A stretch of DNA of 64,000 bases from Clostridiales bacterium (GTDB taxonomy: Bacteria; Bacillota; Clostridia; Oscillospirales; Oscillospiraceae). The stretch covers positions 70,553 to 134,552 of the forward strand of contig CABIYX010000003.1 of the NCBI GenBank assembly GCA_902363045.1. The letters run 5' to 3'. Position numbers and translations under genes: made by a program. The notes below the pieces were generated by a model. That model saw only the letters and a list, made by a program, of their open reading frames with translations. It was not told the origin of the DNA and made no database searches. Shown piece after piece: positions 51,742 through 59,470 of the stretch (position 1 is the first letter of the stretch; each line of letters begins with the position of its first letter).

Positions 51742-52608
51742 ATGAACGAACGCACCATCACCGCCAACCTGCTCCGCCGCTATGTCCTCCATCTGCGGGA
51801 GGAGGAGCGGGCGGACAGCACCATTGAAAAGTACGTCCGGGACCTGGAGGCCCTGGGCCGCCATCTGGCGGGGCGGCCCGTCACCAAGGCCGCCCTGATC
51901 GGCTGGAAGGAGGAGCTGGCCCGGCGCCACGCCCCTGCCACGGTCAACAGTATGCTCGCCGCCGTCAACGGCTTTCTGCGCTTCATGGGCTGGCGGGAGT
52001 GCGCCGTGAAGCTGCTGAACATTCAAAAGTCCCCGTTCTGTGACGAGGGCCGGGAGCTGACCCGGAGCGAGTACGTCCGGCTGGTCCGGGCGGCGGAGCT
52101 GGACGGAAACCGGCGCCTCGCTCTGGTCCTGCAAACCATCTGCGCCACCGGCATCCGGGTGAGCGAGCTGAAATTCATCACCGTGGAGGCCGTTCAGACG
52201 GGCCGGGCGGAGATCGCCAACAAGGGCAAGCGGCGCACCGTTTTCCTGCCGGACAAGCTGCGCCGCCTGCTGCGAACATACCTCCAGGCACAAAAAAAGA
52301 CCGCCCAACCGGCGGACGTCAAAAATCCTGTATTCACCACCCGGACGGGCAGGCCTCTGGACCGCTCTAACATCTGGCGGGACATGAAAAAGCTCTGCGA
52401 CAGCGCCGGGGTGGAGCCGGGAAAAGTCTTTCCCCACAACCTGCGCCACCTGTTTGCCCGGACCTATTACACGCTGGAAAAGGACCTGTCCCGGCTGGCG
52501 GACATTCTGGGCCACTCCAGCGTAAACACCACCCGCGTCTACACCATGGAGAGCGGGGCCGTCCACGCCCGGCAGATGGAGCGCATGGGCCTTGTCTTGA
52601 CCACATAG
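51742..52608 (+). CDS. Tyrosine recombinase, likely inverton switch
   Basis: The 288-residue protein has an N-terminal SAM-like DNA-binding domain (RADSTIEKYVRDLEALGRHL) and a C-terminal catalytic domain. The catalytic residues are seen in order: Arg in CATGIRVSEL, Lys in ANKGKRRTVFLP, HxxR in FPHNLRHLFA, His in LGHSSVNTTR and the nucleophile Tyr in VYTMES. Size is close to XerC/XerD. AGGAGG precedes the ATG. The stop codon overlaps the first of three tandem recombination-like sites, and an inverted copy of the site lies about 330 bp downstream, before a surface-protein gene. This fits a dedicated DNA invertase rather than XerCD. Confidence 0.92.
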   Translation: MNERTITANLLRRYVLHLREEERADSTIEKYVRDLEALGRHLAGRPVTKAALIGWKEELARRHAPATVNSMLAAVNGFLRFMGWRECAVKLLNIQKSPFCDEGRELTRSEYVRLVRAAELDGNRRLALVLQTICATGIRVSELKFITVEAVQTGRAEIANKGKRRTVFLPDKLRRLLRTYLQAQKKTAQPADVKNPVFTTRTGRPLDRSNIWRDMKKLCDSAGVEPGKVFPHNLRHLFARTYYTLEKDLSRLADILGHSSVNTTRVYTMESGAVHARQMERMGLVLTT

Positions 52609-52710
52609 TTTCCGTTCTGTCGTTTTGGGCAGAAAAAAAGACCACAACAGAATTTCCGTTCTGTCGTTTTGGGCAGAAAAAAAGACCACAACAGAATTTC
52701 CGTTCTGTTG
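52601..52710 (+). repeat. Three tandem recombinase-type sites and two perfect 44-bp direct repeats
   Basis: Sites 52601-52622, 52645-52666 and 52689-52710 each have the form arm(8)-TTTCCG-arm(8). The third is a perfect inverted repeat CAACAGAA-TTTCCG-TTCTGTTG. The second differs in one arm base and the first has a degenerate left arm. The 44-bp units 52609-52652 and 52653-52696 are identical. Spacing is exactly 44 bp, about four helical turns. Confidence 0.88.
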
Positions 52711-52756
52711 TAGTCCATTTTTAGATAAAGGCCCAAATACCCTTTGGGACAGGCCC

Positions 52757-52762
52757 ATTATA
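52757..52762 (-). promoter_or_regulatory. -10-like element facing left inside the invertible segment
   Basis: A perfect TATAAT on the minus strand, with a poor -35 match. After inversion it would point towards the SLH gene. Confidence 0.4.
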
Positions 52763-52806
52763 CCCCATTTCGACAAAAAGCACCAGCCAAAACTGAATTT
52801 TCCCAC

Positions 52807-52853
52807 GCCAAAGCAGACGGCGCAGAACAAACCACCTGCCCCGTCTGATTGGC
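52807..52853. other. Central hairpin between the outward promoters
   Basis: GCCAA-CAGACGG-GCAG (52807-52825) pairs with CTGC-CCGTCTG-TTGGC (52836-52853), a stem of 16 paired bases with small bulges. It lies midway in the invertible segment and could insulate the two promoters. Confidence 0.6.
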
Positions 52854-52875
52854 ACGCCGAAAATCGGAAAATCAC

Positions 52876-52904
52876 TTGCTATTTTCCTACTTTAAGGCTA
52901 TAAT
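52876..52904 (+). promoter_or_regulatory. Promoter facing the SLH surface-protein gene
   Basis: TTGCTA (52876-52881), 17 nt and a perfect TATAAT (52899-52904). Transcription would run through the right recombination site into the SLH gene 200 nt away. The present orientation is therefore the expressing one. Confidence 0.75.
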
Positions 52905-53107
52905 CCACTTATGTAATGCTACATAAATTGGCAGGACTACAACAGAACGGAAAGAATGTTGTTGCGGACGTTCTTTCCGCAGAAAAGACGGGCGGGAGCC
53001 TGTCAAAAGAACTGGGGGCGTTGCCGGAATAGTCAAGTGTCACGTTTTCCCGGCCTGTGGGGGCAGGCGCAACTGATTTTTACATAGACAGAGAGGAGAA
53101 AAACGGA

Positions 53108-55222
53108 ATGAAAAAACGATGGTTGGCAAGCTTTCTATCGCTTTGCCTGCTGGTGGCCCTCCTGCCAACGGCGGCGATGGCCGTGGACGAGGTGGAGGAT
53201 CCAAAAGTCTTTACAATAAGCGACTTCTTTGAAGCCAAGGCGGACGGCACCTACGACAATTCCCAGGATGAAAACTACGAAACAAATGCCCAACATATCA
53301 CCTACACCTACGATGAAAACAAGACGTGCTCTTATAATAAAAAAGACGATGAGGGTAATTATATCGAAGGAAATCCTTATTGGGTCAAAACAGTGACATT
53401 CAAAGGGATCACTTTTAATAATCTTGTTGTTGGCTCCGATGAGATAAAAACGCTGCAGAGTGTTATCATGAACGGCAGAAGGACCGATACCTCGAATCAG
53501 TTCCAAGCATCCATTGAGGTTAAGTTTGAGAACTGCACCTTTAATCAGACATCCGGCACATTGCAGGTCTACCAAATCATGCCCTGCAATGTGACAAAGT
53601 ATTCCTTCGATGAGTGCTCGTTCAACCAAAATGCAACTTCGCAGTATGCGATTACCCTGAACGCATCTGAAACTGCTTATAAAACACACATCTCTTATGA
53701 GATTACCAACTCTCATATCAGTTCCAAAGGGAGAGGTATCAACATCACTGCTGGCACCGAACAAGAGACGCTGAATGAAGTTAATGGTACACCTCACATT
53801 ATTATCAGCAACAATGCTTTTGAGCTGCCGAAGTCAAGCGACAGCAATATGGCGGTTCAGATTGCTGGCAACTGGAGTGCCGCGAATTTGGACAGTACCG
53901 AGGACGCCTTGATCACCATATCTGACAACACCATTGACGCTTATACTGCGGTCCGTATCCATGATTCCATGGGCAAGAACACGGGTGACAGTGCAAAATA
54001 TTTGGTGTCCTTTTCCAATAATACTCTGCTCAACAGCACTCAAGCTATTGTCGCTAAAACAGGCACCAATAGCGATGAGAATGCGATGCTGGAGGCGATC
54101 AGGGACGCTTATCAAAGTGCCGAGGACGGTTTTATTACGCCTGCCACCAGCGTCAACCTGAATACCACCACCTTGTCCCTGTACAGTAACACAGAGCCCA
54201 ACACTGCTACGCTCACCGCCACGGTGCTCCCGGAGAACACCACAGACGAGGTGGTTTGGACGAGCAGTAACACTAATGTAGCAACTGTTTCCGAGGCCGG
54301 CTTAGTAACGGCTGTCGCTGATGGGACCGCCATCATCACGGCTACGGCTGGCACCAGAGAAAGTGCTCCCTCTGCCTCCTGCACCGTAACTGTCACCACC
54401 TATTACTCCGGCGGCAGTTCTTCCGACGATGACAGCGACCCCACTTACAGCGTTACCCTGCCCAAGAACGTGAAGGGCGGCGAGGTCAAGACCAGCCACC
54501 GCTACGCCGAGCAGGGCAATACCGTCACCATCACCGTCGATCCCGACAAGGGCTATGAGCTGGACGAGCTGACCGTGACCGACAGCAAGGGCAAGGAGCT
54601 TGACCTGACCGACAAGGGGAACGGCAAGTACACCTTCAAGATGCCCGGCACCCGTGTAGAGGTGGAGGTCAGCTTCAAGCTGATTGAGACTGAACCGGAA
54701 TCCCCCGTCTTTGCGGACGTGTCCGCCAGTGCCTACTACGCTGACGCGGTGAAGTGGGCCGTGGAGCAGGGTATTACCTCCGGCACCTCCGCCACCACGT
54801 TCAGCCCGGACATGAGCTGCACCCGTGCCCAGATCGTCACCTTCCTGTGGCGGGCCAACGGCTCCCCCAAAGCTGACGGGGCCAACCCCTTCACCGACGT
54901 GAGCGCTGACGCATACTACTACGATGCAGTCCTGTGGGCCGTGAAGGAGGGCATCACCTCCGGCACCGGCGGCAACAATTTCAGCCCGGACGCCCCCTGC
55001 ACCCGTGGGCAGATCGTGACCTTCCTGTACCGCGCGGCCGGCGCTCCGGCTGTCACCGGCGGCAGCTTCGCCGACGTGGCCGCTGACGCTTACTACGCCG
55101 GCGCTGTGGCCTGGGCCGTGAAGGAGGGCATCACCTCCGGCACCGGCGGCAACAATTTCAGCCCGGACGCCCCCTGCACCCGCGGGCAGATCGTGACCTT
55201 CCTGTATCAGGGCGTGAAGTGA
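53108..55222 (+). CDS. Secreted SLH-domain surface protein with Big-2 domain
   Basis: The ATG at 53108 after GAGGAG starts a signal peptide, MKKRWLASFLSLCLLVALLP ending near AMA. Of 704 residues, about 35-345 are Asn/Thr-rich with a repetitive pattern suggestive of a beta-helix (FENCTFNQTSGTLQVYQIMP). A bacterial Ig-like (Big-2) domain covers about 347-435 (VVWTSSNTNVATVSEAGLVT). A Ser/Asp linker and a repeat domain follow (VTITVDPDKGYELDELTVTD). Three SLH domains end the protein (FADVSASAYYADAVKWAVEQ, then two near-identical ones with EGITSGTGGNNFSPDAPCTR). It would bind cell-wall polymer at the surface. Expression is probably phase variable. Confidence 0.93.
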   Translation: MKKRWLASFLSLCLLVALLPTAAMAVDEVEDPKVFTISDFFEAKADGTYDNSQDENYETNAQHITYTYDENKTCSYNKKDDEGNYIEGNPYWVKTVTFKGITFNNLVVGSDEIKTLQSVIMNGRRTDTSNQFQASIEVKFENCTFNQTSGTLQVYQIMPCNVTKYSFDECSFNQNATSQYAITLNASETAYKTHISYEITNSHISSKGRGINITAGTEQETLNEVNGTPHIIISNNAFELPKSSDSNMAVQIAGNWSAANLDSTEDALITISDNTIDAYTAVRIHDSMGKNTGDSAKYLVSFSNNTLLNSTQAIVAKTGTNSDENAMLEAIRDAYQSAEDGFITPATSVNLNTTTLSLYSNTEPNTATLTATVLPENTTDEVVWTSSNTNVATVSEAGLVTAVADGTAIITATAGTRESAPSASCTVTVTTYYSGGSSSDDDSDPTYSVTLPKNVKGGEVKTSHRYAEQGNTVTITVDPDKGYELDELTVTDSKGKELDLTDKGNGKYTFKMPGTRVEVEVSFKLIETEPESPVFADVSASAYYADAVKWAVEQGITSGTSATTFSPDMSCTRAQIVTFLWRANGSPKADGANPFTDVSADAYYYDAVLWAVKEGITSGTGGNNFSPDAPCTRGQIVTFLYRAAGAPAVTGGSFADVAADAYYAGAVAWAVKEGITSGTGGNNFSPDAPCTRGQIVTFLYQGVK

Positions 55223-55240
55223 TCCAGGCGCTCCAGTCCA

Positions 55241-55278
55241 TGAGGCGAGGACAGAATCCACTGTCCTCGCCTCATTTT
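55241..55278 (+). terminator. Terminator after the SLH gene
   Basis: A perfect 13-bp stem (55241-55253 with 55262-55274), then TTTT. Confidence 0.85.
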
Positions 55279-55414
55279 GTTTCTTCGCAAGCTGGGCGCG
55301 GGCAGCGGCGCCTCCGTTACCCGCCTGGACAGCATTGGAAAGATCACCATTGACGGCACGGAATATCTGCTGCATTTTCTGATTGCATTTCTCCACATTC
55401 CGTACTATGATGTA

Positions 55415-55428
55415 GTTACCAATGTAAC
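55415..55428 (+). promoter_or_regulatory. Palindrome upstream of the SorC-type regulator
   Basis: GTTACcaatGTAAC sits 17 nt before the regulator start. Related half-sites (TTTGTAAC near 56379 and GGTAAC near 56528) occur after the regulator gene and at the dhaL promoter, so this may be the regulator's own operator. Confidence 0.5.
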
Positions 55429-55445
55429 ATGAGGTAGGTACAGCA

Positions 55446-56375
55446 ATGACTCCCAGCCAAGATAAACTCCAAAAGCTCGCCTATGTGGCACAGCAGTACT
55501 ATCTGGAAGACCGGAAACAGGGTGATATTGCCGCAGAGCTGGGCGTCTCCCGCCCTCTTGTCAGCCGTATGCTCCGGGAAGCCAGGGAGCTGGGCGTGGT
55601 GCGGATCACCGTTGCCCGGCCGGAGACTCGTGTAGAATCTGTGCAGGACCGGCTGCGGCAGACCAGCTCCATTCGTGACTGCGTTCTGGTGCCGGACGGT
55701 GAGGATGACAACGCCACCAATCAATCCCTCTCTCAGGGGGCCGTACAGCTTTTGCGGCAGTTAGGCTCTCAGAGACTTGGGATCGGTTGGGGCCATCTGA
55801 TTGGTCAGCTTGTTATGTGGCTGGAGGAAAACCCGCAATTTAACAGCAGTGTCACCGACATTTGCCCTCTGGTGGGCAATGCCAGCATCCCCGCCCGGAA
55901 CTATCAGTCCAATGAGAATGTACGCCTGATCGCCCAGCAACTGGGGGCTGTCCCCCATTTCATCTATCTCCCCGCTCTGCCGGAGAGCGTGGAGGAAAAG
56001 CAGCTATTGTGTTCCACTGAGATTTATCGGAAAATCCAAACGCAATGGGCCGCCATGGATACCGCCCTGGTAAACATCGGCAACTATCCATCCAGCCCGG
56101 ATTTTGCTTCCCTGGTCCGATACGGCGATCTTCTCCAAAAAGAGCGCACCTGCGGCCGTCTGCTGGTCTACTACTTTAACGACCAGGGAAAAATCATTGA
56201 ATCAGACCAGGATTTCGCCATCCAGATCCCGTTGGAACTCCTAAAAAGCTGTCGAAACATCATTGGCGTCTGTTCCGCCAACACCAGCGTCCAGGCCGTG
56301 CGCGGCGCGCTGCGGACTGGTATCTTCACCCATCTGGTGGCAAGGTCCGCCGCCGTCGAATCCGCTCTGAATTAA
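55446..56375 (+). CDS. SorC/DeoR-family sugar-binding transcriptional regulator
   Basis: The 309-residue protein starts MTPSQDKLQKLAYVAQQYYL with an HTH (RKQGDIAAELGVSRPLVSRM) and continues with the SorC sugar-phosphate-binding domain: SQRLGIGWGHLIGQLVMWLE, DICPLVGNASIPARNYQSNE and the late DQGKIIESDQDFAIQIPLEL. Family members bind phosphorylated sugars and control adjacent catabolic operons. A terminator and a new promoter follow, so dhaL-dhaK-lsrF form a separate unit under its likely control. Confidence 0.93.
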   Translation: MTPSQDKLQKLAYVAQQYYLEDRKQGDIAAELGVSRPLVSRMLREARELGVVRITVARPETRVESVQDRLRQTSSIRDCVLVPDGEDDNATNQSLSQGAVQLLRQLGSQRLGIGWGHLIGQLVMWLEENPQFNSSVTDICPLVGNASIPARNYQSNENVRLIAQQLGAVPHFIYLPALPESVEEKQLLCSTEIYRKIQTQWAAMDTALVNIGNYPSSPDFASLVRYGDLLQKERTCGRLLVYYFNDQGKIIESDQDFAIQIPLELLKSCRNIIGVCSANTSVQAVRGALRTGIFTHLVARSAAVESALN

Positions 56376-56385
56376 CATTTGTAAC

Positions 56386-56427
56386 ACCTCTGTGATCCAT
56401 TTTTACTGGGACACAGAGGTTTCTTTT
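56386..56427 (+). terminator. Terminator after the SorC gene
   Basis: ACCTCTGTG (56386-56394) pairs with CACAGAGGT (56412-56420), followed by a T-rich tract. Confidence 0.8.
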
Positions 56428-56488
56428 TGTATTTTGCACAATTTTTAGTTGCATTTCTTATTTGTTTTGCAGATTATATGCCATTCAA

Positions 56489-56517
56489 TTGACATTTGTT
56501 CATTTCAAATATAATAT
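56489..56517 (+). promoter_or_regulatory. Promoter of the dhaL operon
   Basis: TTGACA at 56489-56494, with TATAAT at 56510-56515 (15-nt spacer) or TAATAT at 56512-56517 (17 nt). A GTACAAAGGTAAC element lies at the expected start point and may be the SorC-type operator. Confidence 0.7.
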
Positions 56518-56581
56518 TAGGTACAAAGGTAACAACCATACTCCCCCAAACTGTACTGACGCAAGAAAGAAGGAATCGACT

Positions 56582-57193
56582 GTGAAAAAGACCGAGCTGG
56601 CGGTGCGCCTGACTAACGCATGTACCTGTGTCTCCGAAGCAGAGGATATTCTGACGGAGATCGACTCAAAATTCGGCGACGCTGACCACGGACTGACCAT
56701 GACCAAGATCGCCAAGGCCATCTCCCAGGCAGTGGCTGAAGCCGATGGCGGTATCCAGTCTATGCTGGATGCTGCGGCCATGGCCGTGATGATGCTCAAC
56801 GGCGGTAGCGCCGTCCCCTTGTGGAACACCTGGCTGGACGGTATGCAGGAGGCCGCCCCCGCCAGCGACGAGGTTGACGTGGCCGGCCTAAAGGCCATGT
56901 TTGCCGGCGCTTTTACTGCTCTGGATGAAATGTCCGGCGCAAAGGTAGGCGACAAGACCATGATGGATGCTATGATTCCCGCCAGCCAAGCCATCGCCGC
57001 CTACGCCGGAGACAGTGAGAGCGAGCTGTTCGACGTGGCCGCCGCCGCCGCCCACGAGGGTTCCGAAGCCAGCAAGCAGTTTGTCTCCAAATTCGGCCGG
57101 GCCAAAAGCTATGGGGAGCAGACCATCGGCACCCCCGACGCCGGGGCCACTTCCATGGCCTACTTTTTCAAGGGCCTCTCCAAGGCCAACTAA
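56582..57193 (+). CDS. dhaL: DhaL-type dihydroxyacetone kinase nucleotide-binding subunit
   Basis: The 203-residue protein uses a GTG start (56582) after GAAGGA. The Mg/ATP-binding signature EIDSKFGDADHGLTMTKIAK holds the three aspartates of the DAK2 domain. GGSAVPLWNTWLDGMQEAA and SYGEQTIGTPDAGATSMAYF, the adenine-side region, follow. In PTS-type systems DhaL-ADP is rephosphorylated by DhaM, but no dhaM is here, so it may use ATP directly, as in ketotetrose kinases. It pairs with DhaK encoded 32 nt downstream. Confidence 0.9.
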   Translation: MKKTELAVRLTNACTCVSEAEDILTEIDSKFGDADHGLTMTKIAKAISQAVAEADGGIQSMLDAAAMAVMMLNGGSAVPLWNTWLDGMQEAAPASDEVDVAGLKAMFAGAFTALDEMSGAKVGDKTMMDAMIPASQAIAAYAGDSESELFDVAAAAAHEGSEASKQFVSKFGRAKSYGEQTIGTPDAGATSMAYFFKGLSKAN

Positions 57194-57225
57194 GCTGAGT
57201 CAATCTTAACCGGGAGGTATTTAAT

Positions 57226-58224
57226 ATGAAAATGAAGAAGTTTATCAACGCCCCTGAGGCCATTACCGACGAGGAGCTGGTGGGTCTGGGTCTGGCCTAT
57301 CCCGACATTCTGGACGTGGACGGCCACCTGGTCATCAGCAAGGATCTGGCCGATGCGGACCGCGTAACAATCGTGACCTATGGCGGCTCCGGCCACGAGC
57401 CTGCCCAGGCCGGCTTTGTAGGTACAGGTATGCTGGACGTCCAGGCCGTGGGCGATATCTTCGCCGCCCCCAACGGCAAGCTGGTCTTTGACGCCATGAA
57501 GCTGGCTGACAAGGGCCACGGCGTTCTGCTGCTCACCCTGAACTACGCCGGCGACCAGTTGGCCGGCAAGCAGGCCATGAAGCTGGCGGAGAAGGCCGGC
57601 CTGAACTTCCGCCAGGTGGTAACGGGCGAGGAGGTCCAGTTTGACCCCAACGGCGAGGACAACAAGCGCGGTCTGGCAGGCGCCGTGGCCCTGTACCATA
57701 TCGCCGCCGCTGCGGCCAGGGAGGGTAAGAGCCTGGACGAGGTCGCCGAAATCGCCCAGCGCTATGCGGACAATATGGCCTCCATCACCGTCAAATCCAC
57801 CGATGCCACCCATCCCCAGAACGGGATGTCTTTCGGTAACCTGGGGGAAACGGACCTGATGGAAATCGGCGCCGGTCAGCACGGCGAGGGCGGCGGTGTC
57901 CGCGTGCCTATGATGTCCTCCAAAGAGACGGTCGCTACTGTCGCCGATGCCCTGTGCAAGAAGCTGGAGCTGAAGGCGGGCGACCAGACCTTCGTTATGG
58001 TCAACGGCTGCGGCGCCACAACCATGATGGAGATGCTGGTGCTCTTTAAGGACACTGTGGAGTTCCTGAAGGCCAAGGATATCGAGGTCGTAGCCAGCAT
58101 GGTGGGCGAGATCCTCACCGTTCAGGAGGCCGGGGGCTTCCAGCTGAACATTGCCAAGTGGGACGACGAGTTCATCCGCCTGTGGAAGGCCCCCTGCCAC
58201 ACCCCCGCTTACAGCAAAGCGTAA
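57226..58224 (+). CDS. dhaK: DhaK-type ketose kinase substrate-binding subunit
   Basis: The 332-residue protein starts MKMKKFINAPEAITDEELVG. The substrate-binding His that forms a hemiaminal with the ketose is in VTYGGSGHEPAQAGFVGTGM, and the acid Asp is in LNYAGDQLAGKQAM. The segment GELGVSFGN-like SFGNLGETDLMEIGAGQHGE, then GGGVRVP, is intact. It binds dihydroxyacetone or another short ketose covalently while DhaL supplies phosphate. The LsrF-like aldolase next to it suggests a substrate larger than dihydroxyacetone. Confidence 0.92.
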   Translation: MKMKKFINAPEAITDEELVGLGLAYPDILDVDGHLVISKDLADADRVTIVTYGGSGHEPAQAGFVGTGMLDVQAVGDIFAAPNGKLVFDAMKLADKGHGVLLLTLNYAGDQLAGKQAMKLAEKAGLNFRQVVTGEEVQFDPNGEDNKRGLAGAVALYHIAAAAAREGKSLDEVAEIAQRYADNMASITVKSTDATHPQNGMSFGNLGETDLMEIGAGQHGEGGGVRVPMMSSKETVATVADALCKKLELKAGDQTFVMVNGCGATTMMEMLVLFKDTVEFLKAKDIEVVASMVGEILTVQEAGGFQLNIAKWDDEFIRLWKAPCHTPAYSKA

Positions 58225-58238
58225 AAGGAGCAATCATT

Positions 58239-59123
58239 ATGGCTGATAATATCGGAAACAAGGCCGCCCATGACTATCATCTGGACGTACCTGTGGCCCA
58301 GGAAGGCTTTTACGTCAAGGGCAACACCCACTGTGACTGGGGCATGAAGAACCGGCTATCCAGGATGTTCGACCCCAAGTCGGGCAACACCGTTATGCTG
58401 GCCTTTGACCACGGCTATATCATGGGGCCCACCGCCGGACTGGAGCGCATCGATCTGGTCATCCCGCCCCTGATCCCCTATGTAGACGTGCTGATGGGAA
58501 CCCGCGGCGTCATCCACTCCTGTATCTCCCCCACTGCTCAGGTGGGCAAATGTGTCCGAGTGACCTATGACTCCACCGTCCTTTTCGATGATATGTCCAA
58601 TGGCGGCGGCTTCGCCTGCGACATCGACAGTGTTATCCAGCTGAACGCCGACTGCATGGCTGTCCAGACCTTCATTGGTGCCGCCGGTGAGTCCCGCTCT
58701 CTGGAGCTGCTGGCCCGCACCGCCGACGCCGGTACCAAGTACGGCATCCCCACCCTGGGCGTCGTGGCTGTAGGCAAGGACATGGAGCGCACCGAGAAGT
58801 TCTTCCAGTTGGCCACCCGTGTGCTGGCGGAGAACGGCGCTAACGTGGTGAAGAGCTACTACTGCGACGGTTTCGAGAGAGTGGCCGCCGCCTGCCCCGT
58901 GCCCATTGTCATCGCCGGCGGCAAGAAGCTGCCTGAGCCGGAAGCTCTGGAGATGGCCTATAAGGCCATCCAGGAGGGCGCCCACGGTGTGGACATGGGT
59001 CGAAACATCTTCCAGTCCGACTGCCCCGCTGGTATGGCTCAGGCCATTGCAAAGGTGGTTCACGAGGGTTACACCGCCGCTCAGGCCTTCGAGATCTATG
59101 AAACAGTTAAACATCAGCGTTGA
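58239..59123 (+). CDS. LsrF-like class I aldolase/thiolase
   Basis: The 294-residue TIM-barrel protein closely resembles E. coli LsrF along its whole length: DWGMKNRLSRMFDPKSGNTV, MLAFDHGYIMGPTAGLERID, the Schiff-base-type lysine in VVKSYYCDGFERV, and PVPIVIAGGKKLPEPEALEM. LsrF transfers an acetyl group from phospho-3-hydroxypentanedione to CoA at the end of autoinducer-2 breakdown. Here the lsrK, lsrG and transporter genes are missing, and DhaL/DhaK take the kinase place. The substrate is probably a ketose phosphate made by that kinase. AAAAGGAG precedes the ATG at 58239. Confidence 0.92.
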   Translation: MADNIGNKAAHDYHLDVPVAQEGFYVKGNTHCDWGMKNRLSRMFDPKSGNTVMLAFDHGYIMGPTAGLERIDLVIPPLIPYVDVLMGTRGVIHSCISPTAQVGKCVRVTYDSTVLFDDMSNGGGFACDIDSVIQLNADCMAVQTFIGAAGESRSLELLARTADAGTKYGIPTLGVVAVGKDMERTEKFFQLATRVLAENGANVVKSYYCDGFERVAAACPVPIVIAGGKKLPEPEALEMAYKAIQEGAHGVDMGRNIFQSDCPAGMAQAIAKVVHEGYTAAQAFEIYETVKHQR

Positions 59124-59146
59124 GCTGAAGAAGGAGGAAGTACCAT

Positions 59147-59470
59147 ATGTCCGCTGAATATATGCATATCGGGATCCCCATCACCAACCGCAAGCCTGGC
59201 ATGGTCTATCAAGAGGGAGCCAAGTTCTGGGTCAGTCAGGTCGATGACTATGACTATAAGATCGAGTATCTGAAATTTGAGGAGGGCACTCCCTTCCCCG
59301 AGGTGCTCCACCGCATCCCCCATGTGGCGTACCGGGTGGATGACCTTCAGAAATACATGGACGATGCGGATTCTGTCATTTGCGGCCCCATGGACGCCAA
59401 TGACAAGGGGGATAAGCTGGCCTTCGTGTGGAAGGACGGCGCCATTCTGGAGCTATACCAGGAGGCATGA
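59147..59470 (+). CDS. Small VOC-like protein in the DhaKL-LsrF operon
   Basis: The 107-residue protein starts MSAEYMHIGIPITNRKPGMV. The HIGIPI beginning and the later HVAYRVDDLQKYMDD and AFVWKDGAILELYQE are consistent with a single vicinal-oxygen-chelate (glyoxalase-like) module, with candidate metal residues His and Glu at its ends. It follows the aldolase by 23 nt with AAGGAGG. It does not resemble LsrG, which has an ABM fold. An isomerase or epimerase role on the phosphorylated intermediate is a guess from position. Confidence 0.75.
   Translation: MSAEYMHIGIPITNRKPGMVYQEGAKFWVSQVDDYDYKIEYLKFEEGTPFPEVLHRIPHVAYRVDDLQKYMDDADSVICGPMDANDKGDKLAFVWKDGAILELYQEA

Larger units (their letters stand above)
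52697..52953. other. Predicted invertible DNA segment bounded by 20-bp inverted repeats
   Basis: Positions 52697-52716 (TTTCCGTTCTGTTGTAGTCC) recur in perfect reverse complement at 52934-52953. The extended right site, 52940-52961, reads CAACAGAA-CGGAAA-GAATGTTG, whose reverse complement has the same 6-bp core TTTCCG as the left sites. Strand exchange at the cores would flip about 240 bp. The segment carries a promoter facing the SLH gene, a second -10-like element facing the other way and a hairpin between them. Confidence 0.8.

Noticed and set aside
51742..52608. Housekeeping XerC/XerD or phage integrase
   Set aside because: No dif-like site, phage genes or tRNA attachment site nearby; repeats and inverted sites beside it support an inversion role.
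52601..52710. CRISPR-like direct repeats
   Set aside because: The 44-bp units are contiguous and identical with no variable spacers, and no cas genes are present; a recombinase-site array fits better.
59147..59470. LsrG assignment from its place next to an LsrF homologue
   Set aside because: The sequence does not resemble LsrG's ABM-type monooxygenase fold; kept as unassigned VOC-like.
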